Source of the DNA: SHLJ01 sp041618535
Lineage (GTDB): Bacteria; Bacteroidota; Bacteroidia; Flavobacteriales; Flavobacteriaceae
DNA length: 42,129 nt
Reading direction: 5' to 3'
Assembly: GCA_041618535.1 (NCBI GenBank)
Contig: JBFKFP010000005.1
Location: 1-42,129 of the forward strand
Part shown: positions 23,395 to 31,763 of the stretch, piece after piece
Layout: every line of letters starts with the position of its first letter
How positions within the stretch are numbered: the stretch's first letter is position 1
The notes under the pieces: generated by a model
What the model saw: only the letters and a program-made list of their open reading frames with translations
Databases searched by the model: none
Told to the model about the DNA's origin: nothing
Made by a program: the position numbers and the translations under genes

Positions 23395-23501
23395 TTTTGA
23401 CTCCTTGTGACTTTTTTAGGTAATGAGGGTCCAAACAAACAATTAATCGATAACAAAAACCGGGAGAATTTCCCAAAATTCAAAAATTAAGAGAATTAAA
23501 C

Positions 23502-24446
23502 ATGAAGAAACTTATTGTATTATTGATCGCATTCGGAATGTCAATGATCGCATTTGCTCAGACCGAAGAAGAATTAAAAGCACAAAAAGCGGAAAAGCAG
23601 TCACAGATAGATGCCTTACAAGCTGAAGCCAATGCCATTCAGGCCCAGATAGACGCGCTCCCGGGATGGGAGACCGGGGCATTTGGAACAATTGGTGCAA
23701 ATATTTCCGGATATAACAATTGGTTTGCCCGTGCTGCAGTGAATAATTCCGCAGGAAACATAGGAATAACTTTTAATGGGTTTGCCAACCTTGATCGTGA
23801 GAAAGATTTTTGGAGAAACGCAATCAATGTAAATGTTGGCTGGGTCAAGAATGACAACAAAGACATCGACACTGACTCCGATTCTTTTGATCCGGCAAAC
23901 GATGTTTTTAATATTACCTCCCTCTACGGAAGGAAACTAAGCCCGAAATTTGCGATTTCCGCCTTAGGTGAGTACCGTACAACCCTGCTGGATAATTTCA
24001 ATGACCCCGGTTATCTTGACCTGGGAGTTGGAGCAACCTGGCTGCCTGTAAAGAATATGGTTGTATCTATCAATCCATTGAACTACAACTTTGTTTTCAG
24101 TGATGGCGACACGGTATTCGACTCCTCTATGGGTGCCAAGATTTTGGTTGATTATACCAGGCAAATCCTCGGGGGGGTGAATTTCAAATCGAATTTCTCA
24201 ACTTTCCAGAGTTATAAGTCAGCCGATCTGTCGAGCTGGACATGGATCAACTCTTTTGGTTATACCCTTTGGAAGGGAATCGGTTTAGGGTTTGAATTTG
24301 GCCTGCGTCAAAATAAACAGGAAGCTCTTAACTATGCCTTAAGCCAGGTTGATTTGATGAATCCTCCTTCGCCCTTGCCAGATTTTGACAATGTGGATAA
24401 CAAGGTTCAGACCTACTGGTTATTCGGATTGAATTACTCGTTCTAA
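23502..24446 (+). CDS. Exported DUF3078 beta-barrel-like protein
   Basis: This 314-residue exported protein has a signal peptide covering MKKLIVLLIAFGMSMIAFAQ. A coiled-coil segment (about 21-53, rich in Glu, Lys, Ala and Gln) leads to the DUF3078 domain. The block GANISGYNNWFARA near 65-78 marks the family. Alternating aromatic strands, ending in YWLFGLNYSF, suggest an outer-membrane beta-barrel. The role is unknown. It follows DUF2480 by 107 bases and may have its own promoter (TAATTTTG at 23392-23399), so it need not belong to the suf unit. Confidence 0.82.
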   Translation: MKKLIVLLIAFGMSMIAFAQTEEELKAQKAEKQSQIDALQAEANAIQAQIDALPGWETGAFGTIGANISGYNNWFARAAVNNSAGNIGITFNGFANLDREKDFWRNAINVNVGWVKNDNKDIDTDSDSFDPANDVFNITSLYGRKLSPKFAISALGEYRTTLLDNFNDPGYLDLGVGATWLPVKNMVVSINPLNYNFVFSDGDTVFDSSMGAKILVDYTRQILGGVNFKSNFSTFQSYKSADLSSWTWINSFGYTLWKGIGLGFEFGLRQNKQEALNYALSQVDLMNPPSPLPDFDNVDNKVQTYWLFGLNYSF

Positions 24447-24465
24447 ACAAGATATTATCCCATAT

Positions 24466-24496
24466 AAAAAACGCACCCATCAAGGTGCGTTTTTTT
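24466..24496. terminator. Bidirectional terminator between DUF3078 and hflX
   Basis: A perfect 12-bp stem (AAAAAACGCACC at 24466-24477, GGTGCGTTTTTT at 24484-24495) with loop CATCAA serves both strands. The T-run overlaps the stop codon of the convergent hflX gene (24497-24495). Confidence 0.85.
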
Positions 24497-25706
24497 ATAT
24501 CATATTCTCATCATAATCAGGGTAAAGAAAATTGTTATAAGGAAAACGTGTGACATGAATTTCTCTTACTGACTGGTAAACCACCTTTCTGAATTCCTCC
24601 AGATTTTCCTTGTTCAGTGCGGAGATAAAAAGGGATTCCCCTTTCTTGGCCATCCAGGTTTTCTTCCATTCTTCAAGAGTGTAATGCCGTTTGGTGGGAG
24701 CAGTGACAAGGTCGTCCTCGTCAAGGGGTTCAGGTTCGTAGGCATCAATTTTATTAAATACCATTATGGTCGGCTTTTCAATGTTGTCTATTTCAGCGAG
24801 AATGGAATTAACAGATTCGATGTGTTCCTCAAAATTCGGATGGGAAATATCGACAACATGAAGAAGTAAGTCTGCTTCCCGCACCTCATCCAAAGTACTT
24901 TTGAACGATTCAACCAATTGGGTTGGCAGTTTTCGGATAAACCCTACCGTATCGCTTACAAGAAAAGGCAGGTTTTTAATCACAACTTTTCTGACCGTGG
25001 TGTCAAGCGTAGCGAAAAGCTTGTTCTCGGCAAATACGTCAGACTTGCTGATCACGTTCATCAGGGTCGATTTACCAACATTGGTGTAGCCAACCAAAGC
25101 CACTCTAACCAATTGACCCCTGTTCCCTCTTTGAACAGCCATTTGTTTGTCGATCTTAGCGATCTTTTCTTTGAGCAGGGCAATTTTATCCCGGACGATC
25201 CTTCTGTCTGTCTCGATCTCGGTTTCTCCCGGGCCTCGCATCCCGATTCCACCCTTCTGACGCTCGAGGTGTGTCCACAGCCCTTTAAGCCGAGGCAACA
25301 AATACTGGCATTGAGCCAGTTCAACCTGTGTTCTCGCATAACTGGTCTTTGCCCTTTGAGCGAATATATCCAGGATCAGATTTGTTCTGTCAAGTACTTT
25401 ACAATTAAGGATCTTGCTGATGTTGCGTTCCTGTGCCGGACTGAGTTCGTCATCAAAGATCACTGTGGAGACCTCGTTTTCCTTGACAAAATGCTCCAAC
25501 TCATCCATTTTTCCTGAACCGATAAAGGTTTTCGAGTTAGGCATATCCAGCTTTTGCGTGAAACGTTTAACCACTTCGCCCCCCGCCGTGTAGGTCAGGA
25601 ATTCAAGTTCGTCAAGGTACTCTTTCAGCTTGTTTTCATCCTGGTCCTTGGTAATGATACCTACAATTACCACCGATTCAATTGCAATATCCTTTTTTTC
25701 TATCAT
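24495..25706 (-). CDS. hflX: Ribosome-associated GTPase HflX
   Basis: This 403-residue GTPase binds ribosomes and rescues or splits stalled ones under stress. An N-terminal nucleotide-binding-like HflX domain (about 1-165) ends in KGGIGMRGPGETEIETDRR, the family signature, then a coiled-coil linker (about 168-190) and the G domain. G1 is GYTNVGKST at 206-214, G3 DTVGF at 252-256 and G4 NKID at 318-321. Residues FIRKLPTQLVESFKSTL follow G3 as in other HflX. Length fits. It is a single gene converging on the shared terminator. Confidence 0.95.
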   Translation of the reverse strand: MIEKKDIAIESVVIVGIITKDQDENKLKEYLDELEFLTYTAGGEVVKRFTQKLDMPNSKTFIGSGKMDELEHFVKENEVSTVIFDDELSPAQERNISKILNCKVLDRTNLILDIFAQRAKTSYARTQVELAQCQYLLPRLKGLWTHLERQKGGIGMRGPGETEIETDRRIVRDKIALLKEKIAKIDKQMAVQRGNRGQLVRVALVGYTNVGKSTLMNVISKSDVFAENKLFATLDTTVRKVVIKNLPFLVSDTVGFIRKLPTQLVESFKSTLDEVREADLLLHVVDISHPNFEEHIESVNSILAEIDNIEKPTIMVFNKIDAYEPEPLDEDDLVTAPTKRHYTLEEWKKTWMAKKGESLFISALNKENLEEFRKVVYQSVREIHVTRFPYNNFLYPDYDENMI

Positions 25707-25723
25707 CTATTCTGAATGAATTG

Positions 25724-25731
25724 CAAAGTTA
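25724..25731 (-). promoter_or_regulatory. -7 element of hflX
   Basis: TAACTTTG on the minus strand is an exact TAnnTTTG match, 17 bases before the ATG. The -33 region is not convincing. Confidence 0.4.
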
Positions 25732-25790
25732 CAAATACCACGAGTTACTGAGCGAGCCGGGATCATCAAATTTTAAATCCTTCAAAGACC

Positions 25791-25823
25791 TTTGCTGAAG
25801 TCATTCAATGTTTTAGTAATTTG
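25791..25823 (+). promoter_or_regulatory. Candidate promoter of the cytoplasmic nuclease-family gene
   Basis: TTTG at 25791-25794 is followed after 19 bases by TAGTAATTTG (25814-25823), a -7 box with one extra base. The ATG at 25860 lies 36 bases on. Confidence 0.3.
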
Positions 25824-25859
25824 CCCGAAGCAATTATTTTAAAAATATTTCGATAGAAA

Positions 25860-26837
25860 ATGGTGCGATTTGGCAAAGGAAAGAAAAAGGATTTCCAGGA
25901 CTACTATGCTGTGGCCTTCTATAACCTGGAAAACCTATTTGATACCGTTGATGACGTCCATACAAGTGACGAGGATTTCCTGCCTGATTCGGAGAGGAAA
26001 TGGACACAGAAGCGCTATCGGAAGAAGATCAGGAAACTGGGTTATACCATTTCACAGATAGGAGCTGATAGCACAGGTAAAAGCCCGATCTTGATCGGAC
26101 TTGCCGAGGTTGAAAACGAACATGTTGTCCGAGACCTCATAGGGTCAAAATTTCTTCAAAACCTCCATTACGATTATGTGCATTACGATTCTCCTGATGA
26201 ACGTGGAATCGACACTGCATTTCTCTTTGATACCAGGTACTTTAAAGAAGATCATTCTGAAATTCACCCCCTGGAGATCTTCAATGAGGACGGCAGCAGG
26301 GATCATACTCGCGATATCCTGTATATAAAAGGGCAACTCCAAGATGAAACCATGCATGTTTTGGTGAATCACTGGCCATCACGCCGGGAAGGTGTTGAAG
26401 AATCAGAACCGAAACGACTTATAGCATCCGATAAACTTGTGGAGGTGTTAAGCCGCATTACCAGCGAGGATCCGCTGGCGAAAATAATCGTGATGGGAGA
26501 TTTTAACGATGATCCAAAATGCAGAAGCATAAAACAACTTGTGCATTATTCAGACCTCCACAATCCTATGGAATCCCTGATGTCCCGGCAAAGGGGAAGC
26601 CTTAATCACAGGTTTCAATGGAATCTTTTTGACCAAATTCTATTCACTACTAATTTCTTTCAATACAGTCCCGGAAAATTCAGTTTTTCCCGAGCAGATA
26701 TCTTCGACAGACGTTTCCTCACCCAATTTAAAGGGAAATATAAGGGTAACCCCTTCAGAACGTATGTGGGCCGGAAATATAAAGGTGGTTACAGCGATCA
26801 TTTCCCGGTATATCTTCTCCTGAAAAAGACACGGTAA
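25860..26837 (+). CDS. Endonuclease/exonuclease/phosphatase-family protein, cytoplasmic paralogue
   Basis: This 325-residue member of the EEP (DNase I-like) fold has all core residues: Asn22 in FYNLENLFD, Glu83 in IGLAEVEN, His171 in NHWPSRR, Asp214 and Asn216 in MGDFNDDP, and the closing Asp313-His314 in SDHFPVY. It should cleave phosphodiesters or phosphomonoesters with Mg2+; the substrate is unknown. The N-terminus (MVRFGKGKKKDFQDYY) has no signal peptide, unlike the clearly related protein at 38595, which shares the same motifs in the same order. It is transcribed alone. Confidence 0.85.
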   Translation: MVRFGKGKKKDFQDYYAVAFYNLENLFDTVDDVHTSDEDFLPDSERKWTQKRYRKKIRKLGYTISQIGADSTGKSPILIGLAEVENEHVVRDLIGSKFLQNLHYDYVHYDSPDERGIDTAFLFDTRYFKEDHSEIHPLEIFNEDGSRDHTRDILYIKGQLQDETMHVLVNHWPSRREGVEESEPKRLIASDKLVEVLSRITSEDPLAKIIVMGDFNDDPKCRSIKQLVHYSDLHNPMESLMSRQRGSLNHRFQWNLFDQILFTTNFFQYSPGKFSFSRADIFDRRFLTQFKGKYKGNPFRTYVGRKYKGGYSDHFPVYLLLKKTR

Positions 26838-26866
26838 ACCATGGAAAATCCAAAATTTTATGGTTT
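26836..26866 (+). terminator. Weak hairpin after the nuclease-family gene
   Basis: AAACCAT at 26836-26842 pairs with ATGGTTT at 26860-26866, extended by an AAAAT/ATTTT inner stem; it overlaps the stop codon region. The T-run after it is poor (CATTTAAT), so this is a tentative terminator. Confidence 0.35.
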
Positions 26867-26988
26867 CATTTAATCGAGAATAAATGCCGTTCATCTATTA
26901 AAAGAATGTTAACTAATCCCAGAATTCCCTTTTTGCTATCTTGGTATGATATATTCTGCAACCAATACAAACTAACACAACCAATAAA

Positions 26989-29502
26989 ATGAAAAAGGTT
27001 ACTTTACTCATTGCTTTTCTCTTAATTTCGTTTGTATCCTTCTCTCAAGTTATCAATCAATCCGCCAATTGGCCGAACGCTAGTTGGACCACTTCAGGCA
27101 CATTTAACGTGGCTGGTCTTTTGGGGGATCCATCGGTTGATAACTCTTTTGCTTTTGACGATGATGCAGCCGGAAGCACCTCTGACGATGATATCGCTTC
27201 AGAGTCACCGGTGATCGATCTGACTCCGGCATCTGTAGCGGGAGAGAATCTGATCACGATCTCGGGCGATTATACTCACCGGGACATAGGCGGAACCCTT
27301 GCCGTTGAATGGTGGGATGCGGACGCTTCAAGCTGGGTTCAGATCTCAACCCTGGGAGGTACAACATTTGTCAACGATTATCAGACATGCAGCAACCTTA
27401 CAGGCTTCGAAGCCGGTTTCGATATCACAAGTTTTACAGCTACTCAGTTATCAGGTTTTAAATATCGCTACTCATATGACGATGCCGATGGTTGGCAATG
27501 GGGCTGGTGTATACAGAATTCTGTGATCAGTTCTCAATTTGCGGCGGTTCCAAACTGCGACGCGGTTGTTACCGCTCCTGCAGACGGAGAGGCTGGCGTG
27601 AGTATCGATCCACTGATCACATGGAATGCTGCCACAGGATTTCCCGATGGATATCTTGTTTCAATCGGAACTACTCCGGGCGGCACTGACATAGTAAATA
27701 ATGTGGACGTCGGAAATGTGTTGTCTTATTCACCGGCAACCTTGTCTTACGATACTACTTATTATATTACCATAACACCTTATAATGGAACTGGAAATGC
27801 CACTGGCTGCAGCTCTTCAAGCTTTACAACCGAATCGGATCCAAATCAGACGGTTTTCTGCTCGGTTGGACCAGTTAATACCGTTTTCTGTTATGAGAGC
27901 GGTGTTGTAACAGAATTCAACTATGTTAGTGACGACGGTTCTGCATTGCAGGTAGTTGTGAATGCCGGACAGGTGGAAAACGGCTGGGACGAGTTTGTGG
28001 TACTGGACTCAGACGGTGTTACCGACCTGAACGCCGCCACACCATATGGAAATAACGGGGACCTCACCGGACTCGTATATCAAACTACGGGTGATACGCT
28101 TACCATCAGGGTTACAGCCGACTTCAGTGTAAGTTGTCAATCTGCCGGTTTTGTCCCTATTGATCTTACGGTCTCCTGCGCAACCTGCACTAATCCTTCC
28201 GTGACATTTGCTCTTGTGAACGACTGCGCAAATGGAGAGCAATTCCTTGTAGAGGCAGATATATCAAGCATCGGGTCGGCAACTTCACTCGATGTTACCG
28301 ATAACCAGGGTAGTCCGGCTCAGACCGTGACAGCTCCCGGAATAGTAACTTTCGGGCCATATGCTAATGGAACTAACGTGAGCCTTACCGTTACAAATAA
28401 TGACGATGCCAATTGTGTTGTGACAAGTGGCAATTTTACCCAGGCAGCATGCCCGCCAGATAACGACCTGTGTACCCTTGCATTTCCTATTGCCTGCGGC
28501 GAATCGGATTCTGGCAATACAAGCGCCGCCACCGAAAATGACGAACCGGCTGGTTTCTGCGGAACAGGAGGTGGAGCAGCAGGTGTTTGGTATTCTTTCG
28601 TCGGAACAGGAGATATAGTAACTTTTTCTTTATGTAATTCAAACTACGACACTAAAATACAGGTGTATGAAGGCGATTGTGCTGCACTGAACTGTGTTAC
28701 CGGTATTGACGATTCTTGTGGACTTCAGTCTGAGGTTGAATTCATCTCAATAGTAGGCACACAATATTATATATATGTATTCGGATTCGGATCCAGTACC
28801 GGGGATTACACCCTTGACGTAAGTTGCGTGGTTCCACCTGACCCGCCGGTTAATGACGAATGTGCTAATGCAACGCCCTTAACAGCCAATGCAGATAGCC
28901 AATGTACAAATTTCGCTTCCGGAACTATCTTTGGCTCCACCCCCTCGGCAGAGGTCAATGGTTGTGGCGGAACTGCAGACGACGACGTTTGGTTTACCTT
29001 CGACGCCGTTTCTGAGAACCATGCAATAACTCTTTACAACATAGTAGGCGACACCCAGGATCTTTATCACGTGGTTTACGAAGGTACCGACTGTACGAAC
29101 CTAACACAATTGTATTGCAGTGATCCGAACGATAGTGTGGCAAATGGTTTAACCGTTGGAAGCACTTATTATGTCAGGGTTTATTCATGGACAGGCGCTC
29201 CACTTCAGGACGTGTCCTTCGACATATGTGTTTTCACTATTCCACCGCCAATTTATACCAGCACAGATGACTTTACAGTTGAAGAACTTGTTCAGGATGT
29301 ATTGATCGATTCTGAGTGTAACCAGGTTTTTAACATTACCTGGTCTACAGGAACTAATTTCGGTAGTACCAATGGAATTGGATATTTCGAACGAAATGGT
29401 TCCGGTTGGCCATTTGAGAGTGGGCTGATCATGACCTCCGGTGATGTATTGAACGCTCCCGGGCCGGAAGATGAGACTATAAGTGATGGTAGCTTTGCAT
29501 GA
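26989..29502 (+). CDS. T9SS-type adhesin, N-terminal part up to an in-frame TGA
   Basis: This encodes 837 residues: a signal peptide (MKKVTLLIAFLLISFVSFSQ), a beta-sandwich of the MAM/jelly-roll kind (about 25-185), an FN3-like domain (about 190-283, TYYITITPYNG), a CUB-like region (about 290-397), a short Ig-like region (about 400-488), and two copies of a pre-peptidase/CUB-like module (about 491-610 and 625-755), both opening with ND-x-C. The start of a choice-of-anchor-L domain follows (about 765-837). The frame ends at TGA 29500-29502, but the same frame continues for another 34 codons to the next ATG and on to 30807 without any shift. The stop interrupts the anchor-L domain where relatives have a conserved Trp (GxxWPGDxDLE). 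The protein is therefore probably the front of a 1272-residue surface adhesin. Confidence 0.75.
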   Translation: MKKVTLLIAFLLISFVSFSQVINQSANWPNASWTTSGTFNVAGLLGDPSVDNSFAFDDDAAGSTSDDDIASESPVIDLTPASVAGENLITISGDYTHRDIGGTLAVEWWDADASSWVQISTLGGTTFVNDYQTCSNLTGFEAGFDITSFTATQLSGFKYRYSYDDADGWQWGWCIQNSVISSQFAAVPNCDAVVTAPADGEAGVSIDPLITWNAATGFPDGYLVSIGTTPGGTDIVNNVDVGNVLSYSPATLSYDTTYYITITPYNGTGNATGCSSSSFTTESDPNQTVFCSVGPVNTVFCYESGVVTEFNYVSDDGSALQVVVNAGQVENGWDEFVVLDSDGVTDLNAATPYGNNGDLTGLVYQTTGDTLTIRVTADFSVSCQSAGFVPIDLTVSCATCTNPSVTFALVNDCANGEQFLVEADISSIGSATSLDVTDNQGSPAQTVTAPGIVTFGPYANGTNVSLTVTNNDDANCVVTSGNFTQAACPPDNDLCTLAFPIACGESDSGNTSAATENDEPAGFCGTGGGAAGVWYSFVGTGDIVTFSLCNSNYDTKIQVYEGDCAALNCVTGIDDSCGLQSEVEFISIVGTQYYIYVFGFGSSTGDYTLDVSCVVPPDPPVNDECANATPLTANADSQCTNFASGTIFGSTPSAEVNGCGGTADDDVWFTFDAVSENHAITLYNIVGDTQDLYHVVYEGTDCTNLTQLYCSDPNDSVANGLTVGSTYYVRVYSWTGAPLQDVSFDICVFTIPPPIYTSTDDFTVEELVQDVLIDSECNQVFNITWSTGTNFGSTNGIGYFERNGSGWPFESGLIMTSGDVLNAPGPEDETISDGSFA
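29500..29502 (+). other. In-frame TGA interrupting the adhesin gene
   Basis: The codon order is TTT GCA TGA CCT GGA GAT, in the same frame before and after. A single G-to-A change from TGG would restore Trp and the family motif. The stop is followed by C, the weakest termination context in bacteria. TGA ends several other genes here (pepP, the small gene at 12985, the gene at 14413), so it is a true stop in this genome. Confidence 0.85.
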
Positions 29503-29604
29503 CCTGGAGATCCAGATCTTGAAGATGCCATCCCGGGATTAGGTCCTGGTGATACCAATAATGCGTCTATTCTTGAATTTGATTTCATCCCGGTAATCCC
29601 GGAA

Positions 29605-30807
29605 ATGAGCTTTGATTTTATTTTCGCAGCAGAAGAATATGGAACATTCCAGTGTACCTTTACGGATGCCTTTGCGTTCTTACTGACAGATTCTAACGGA
29701 GTTACAACCAATCTGGCACTTGTACCGGGAACTTTTGATCCGATTTCGGTTCTCACGGTTCGTGACGAGCTTTACAACGGTGGATGTCCATCGGTTAATC
29801 CGGAATTCTTTGATAATTATTATGGTGCACCTAATGGTTTGAACCCATTGACGAGTCCAACTGATTTCCGCGGACATACAGTTATTATGACAGCTTCGGC
29901 CACCGTGGTTCCCAATGAACAATATCATATTAAACTTGTGGTTGCCGATGATGGCGATACATTGTTTGATTCAGCTGTATTTCTTGCGGCAGGAAGTTTT
30001 GATATAGGTGATATCGATCTCGGCGAAGACATATTGCTTACATCAGGGAATGCGAATTGTGAAGGTGATTTGGTGACACTGGATGCCGGACCAATTCCAA
30101 GTAATGGAAGTATTAGCTGGTTCCGTGATGGTGTCCTTATAGAAGGCGAAACCGGGCAGACCCTGCAGGTAGGTGAAACTGCATTTTACAGGGCAGAGAT
30201 CGTTATAAACGGTACCGACTGCACCTTTGCTGATGATGTCCTTATTGAGTTCTTCCCGAATCCGGAGGTGTCCTTTGATGAACCTAATATCATCAAATGC
30301 GCCAATGAGGATATGATGTTGGAGGCACGGGTAGCGAATGCTAATGATCCGAATATGAATTCGTTAACCTATATCTGGGAGTTAGACGGCACTGTAGTTC
30401 AGAATAGTGCGAGCAGCACCTACATGCTTACAGCCGCAGCCGAGGAACAGGGAACGTTTACCGTTACGGTTGTTGATGACGTTACCGGATGTTCCGGCCA
30501 AAGCCAGGTTGTTGTTGATTTTTATGAGAACAGGTATTGTGTTGATATACCTCAGGGACTTTCCCCTAATGGTGATGGCTTGAATGACTGCCTCATTCTT
30601 GATCACCTTGAAGACAGGGAAGATATCCGAAAGGCGGAGGTGTTTAACCGATATGGCACTAAGGTGTTTGAATTGAATGACTATGTAGACCAGTGGTGTG
30701 GTACAGACCAGGATGGTAAAGTACTGCCCGTGGGAACATATTTCTATATCATATATTTCAATTCCTCTCGTGAACCAATTACAAGCTGGATCTATTTGAA
30801 TTACTAA
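29605..30807 (+). CDS. T9SS-type adhesin, C-terminal part with CHU_C sorting domain
   Basis: These 400 residues continue the upstream frame; the ATG at 29605 is only the first Met after the TGA, and homologous sequence (PGDPDLEDAIPG, ASILEFDFIPV) starts at 29503. Residues 1-130 complete the choice-of-anchor-L domain (DFIFAAEEYGTFQC, DAFAFLLTD). Two PKD/Ig-like domains follow (about 140-225 and 226-308). The end (about 311-400) is the gliding-motility-associated C-terminal domain, recognised by PQGLSPNGDGLNDCLIL, FNRYGTKVFE and LPVGTYFYIIYF, which directs type B cargo through the type IX secretion system. The downstream SprF-like and OmpA genes follow at 19-base spacings. Translated alone it would lack a signal peptide and could not be exported. 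Confidence 0.75.
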   Translation: MSFDFIFAAEEYGTFQCTFTDAFAFLLTDSNGVTTNLALVPGTFDPISVLTVRDELYNGGCPSVNPEFFDNYYGAPNGLNPLTSPTDFRGHTVIMTASATVVPNEQYHIKLVVADDGDTLFDSAVFLAAGSFDIGDIDLGEDILLTSGNANCEGDLVTLDAGPIPSNGSISWFRDGVLIEGETGQTLQVGETAFYRAEIVINGTDCTFADDVLIEFFPNPEVSFDEPNIIKCANEDMMLEARVANANDPNMNSLTYIWELDGTVVQNSASSTYMLTAAAEEQGTFTVTVVDDVTGCSGQSQVVVDFYENRYCVDIPQGLSPNGDGLNDCLILDHLEDREDIRKAEVFNRYGTKVFELNDYVDQWCGTDQDGKVLPVGTYFYIIYFNSSREPITSWIYLNY

Positions 30808-30826
30808 CGAACCTAACTAATCAATA

Positions 30827-31744
30827 ATGAAAAGAATTTATATAATAATTACGGTCTGCCTGTTTGCCTGGTCCTCTTACGGACAACAGGACCCGCAGTA
30901 TACTCAGTATATGTATAATATGAATGTCATTAATCCGGCTTATGCCGGGACTACCGAAGGCCTGGCCGTCGGAGTTCTTTACAGAAGCCAATGGGCCGGA
31001 CTTGACGGTGGTCCAACCACTTTCACCTTCTCCGGTCACGCTCCGGTTGGTGACAGGGTTGGATTAGGGCTCTCACTAATTGCAGATGAGATCGGGCCAG
31101 TGAAGGAAACCAATGCCTATATCGATTTCTCATATACAATCCCGGTCACTGCGGAAACAAAGCTTGCGTTCGGGTTAAAGGGAGGATTAACCTTCCATGA
31201 TATCGGAATCCAGGAGGGCACCATAGATCTTATAGATCAGGGGGATCCTTTTTTCGCTCAGAATATCAATGAAACTACCCCTAATATCGGGGCAGGGCTA
31301 TACTTTTACAAGCCAAACAGATATTATGTTTCAGTATCTGTGCCAAATATTCTGGATGCTGTTCATCTGGACTCCAATGGCAACAAAATCGGATCTGAGA
31401 CCCAACACTTGTTTGCTGCTGCCGGTTATGTATTCGACCTGAGCGAGAATTTCAAGTTAAAGCCGCATGGCTTCCTGAAATATGCGAACGATGCTCCTGT
31501 CAGTTTTGATCTGAATGCGAATCTGTTTATGTATGACATCGTTGAGCTTGGCCTTGGCTATCGTCTTGACGATTCGTTCAGTGCTATGGTGAATTTCCTG
31601 GTTACTCCAAGCCTCAGGATCGGGTATGCCTATGACAGCATCCAATCAGAATTGGATATTGTAACAAATTCATCGCACGAGGTGTTTCTTAATTTCGACC
31701 TGAATTTCCCCAAGAAAGTATCACGTTCACCTCGTTATTTCTAA
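30827..31744 (+). CDS. PorP/SprF-family T9SS outer-membrane protein
   Basis: This is a 305-residue outer-membrane barrel protein with a signal peptide (MKRIYIIITVCLFAWSSYGQ). The block QDPQYTQYMYNMNVINPAYAGT (split 20-41) is the strong family signature, and RSQWAGLDGGPTTFTFSGHAP follows. The end is beta-strand rich (EVFLNFDLNFPKK). In gliding bacteria SprF-type proteins are needed to present type B adhesins such as SprB on the surface. It follows the CHU_C adhesin by 19 bases and precedes an OmpA gene by 19 bases, the usual cassette order, so its partner should be the adhesin just upstream. Confidence 0.92.
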   Translation: MKRIYIIITVCLFAWSSYGQQDPQYTQYMYNMNVINPAYAGTTEGLAVGVLYRSQWAGLDGGPTTFTFSGHAPVGDRVGLGLSLIADEIGPVKETNAYIDFSYTIPVTAETKLAFGLKGGLTFHDIGIQEGTIDLIDQGDPFFAQNINETTPNIGAGLYFYKPNRYYVSVSVPNILDAVHLDSNGNKIGSETQHLFAAAGYVFDLSENFKLKPHGFLKYANDAPVSFDLNANLFMYDIVELGLGYRLDDSFSAMVNFLVTPSLRIGYAYDSIQSELDIVTNSSHEVFLNFDLNFPKKVSRSPRYF

Positions 31745-31763
31745 ACAGTTAAGCCAGATCATT

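Noticed and set aside
24918..25517. A 199-codon open frame antisense to hflX.
   Set aside because: It lies wholly opposite a conserved gene, shows no recognisable motif, and has composition expected from the complementary strand.
29500..29502. TGA as selenocysteine or a reassigned Trp codon.
   Set aside because: TGA ends pepP and several small genes here, no selenocysteine hairpin is evident after it, and relatives have Trp rather than Cys at this place.
29292..29756. A 154-codon minus-strand frame spanning the TGA in the adhesin.
   Set aside because: It is the complement of the Ser/Gly-rich adhesin, which explains its low-complexity product.
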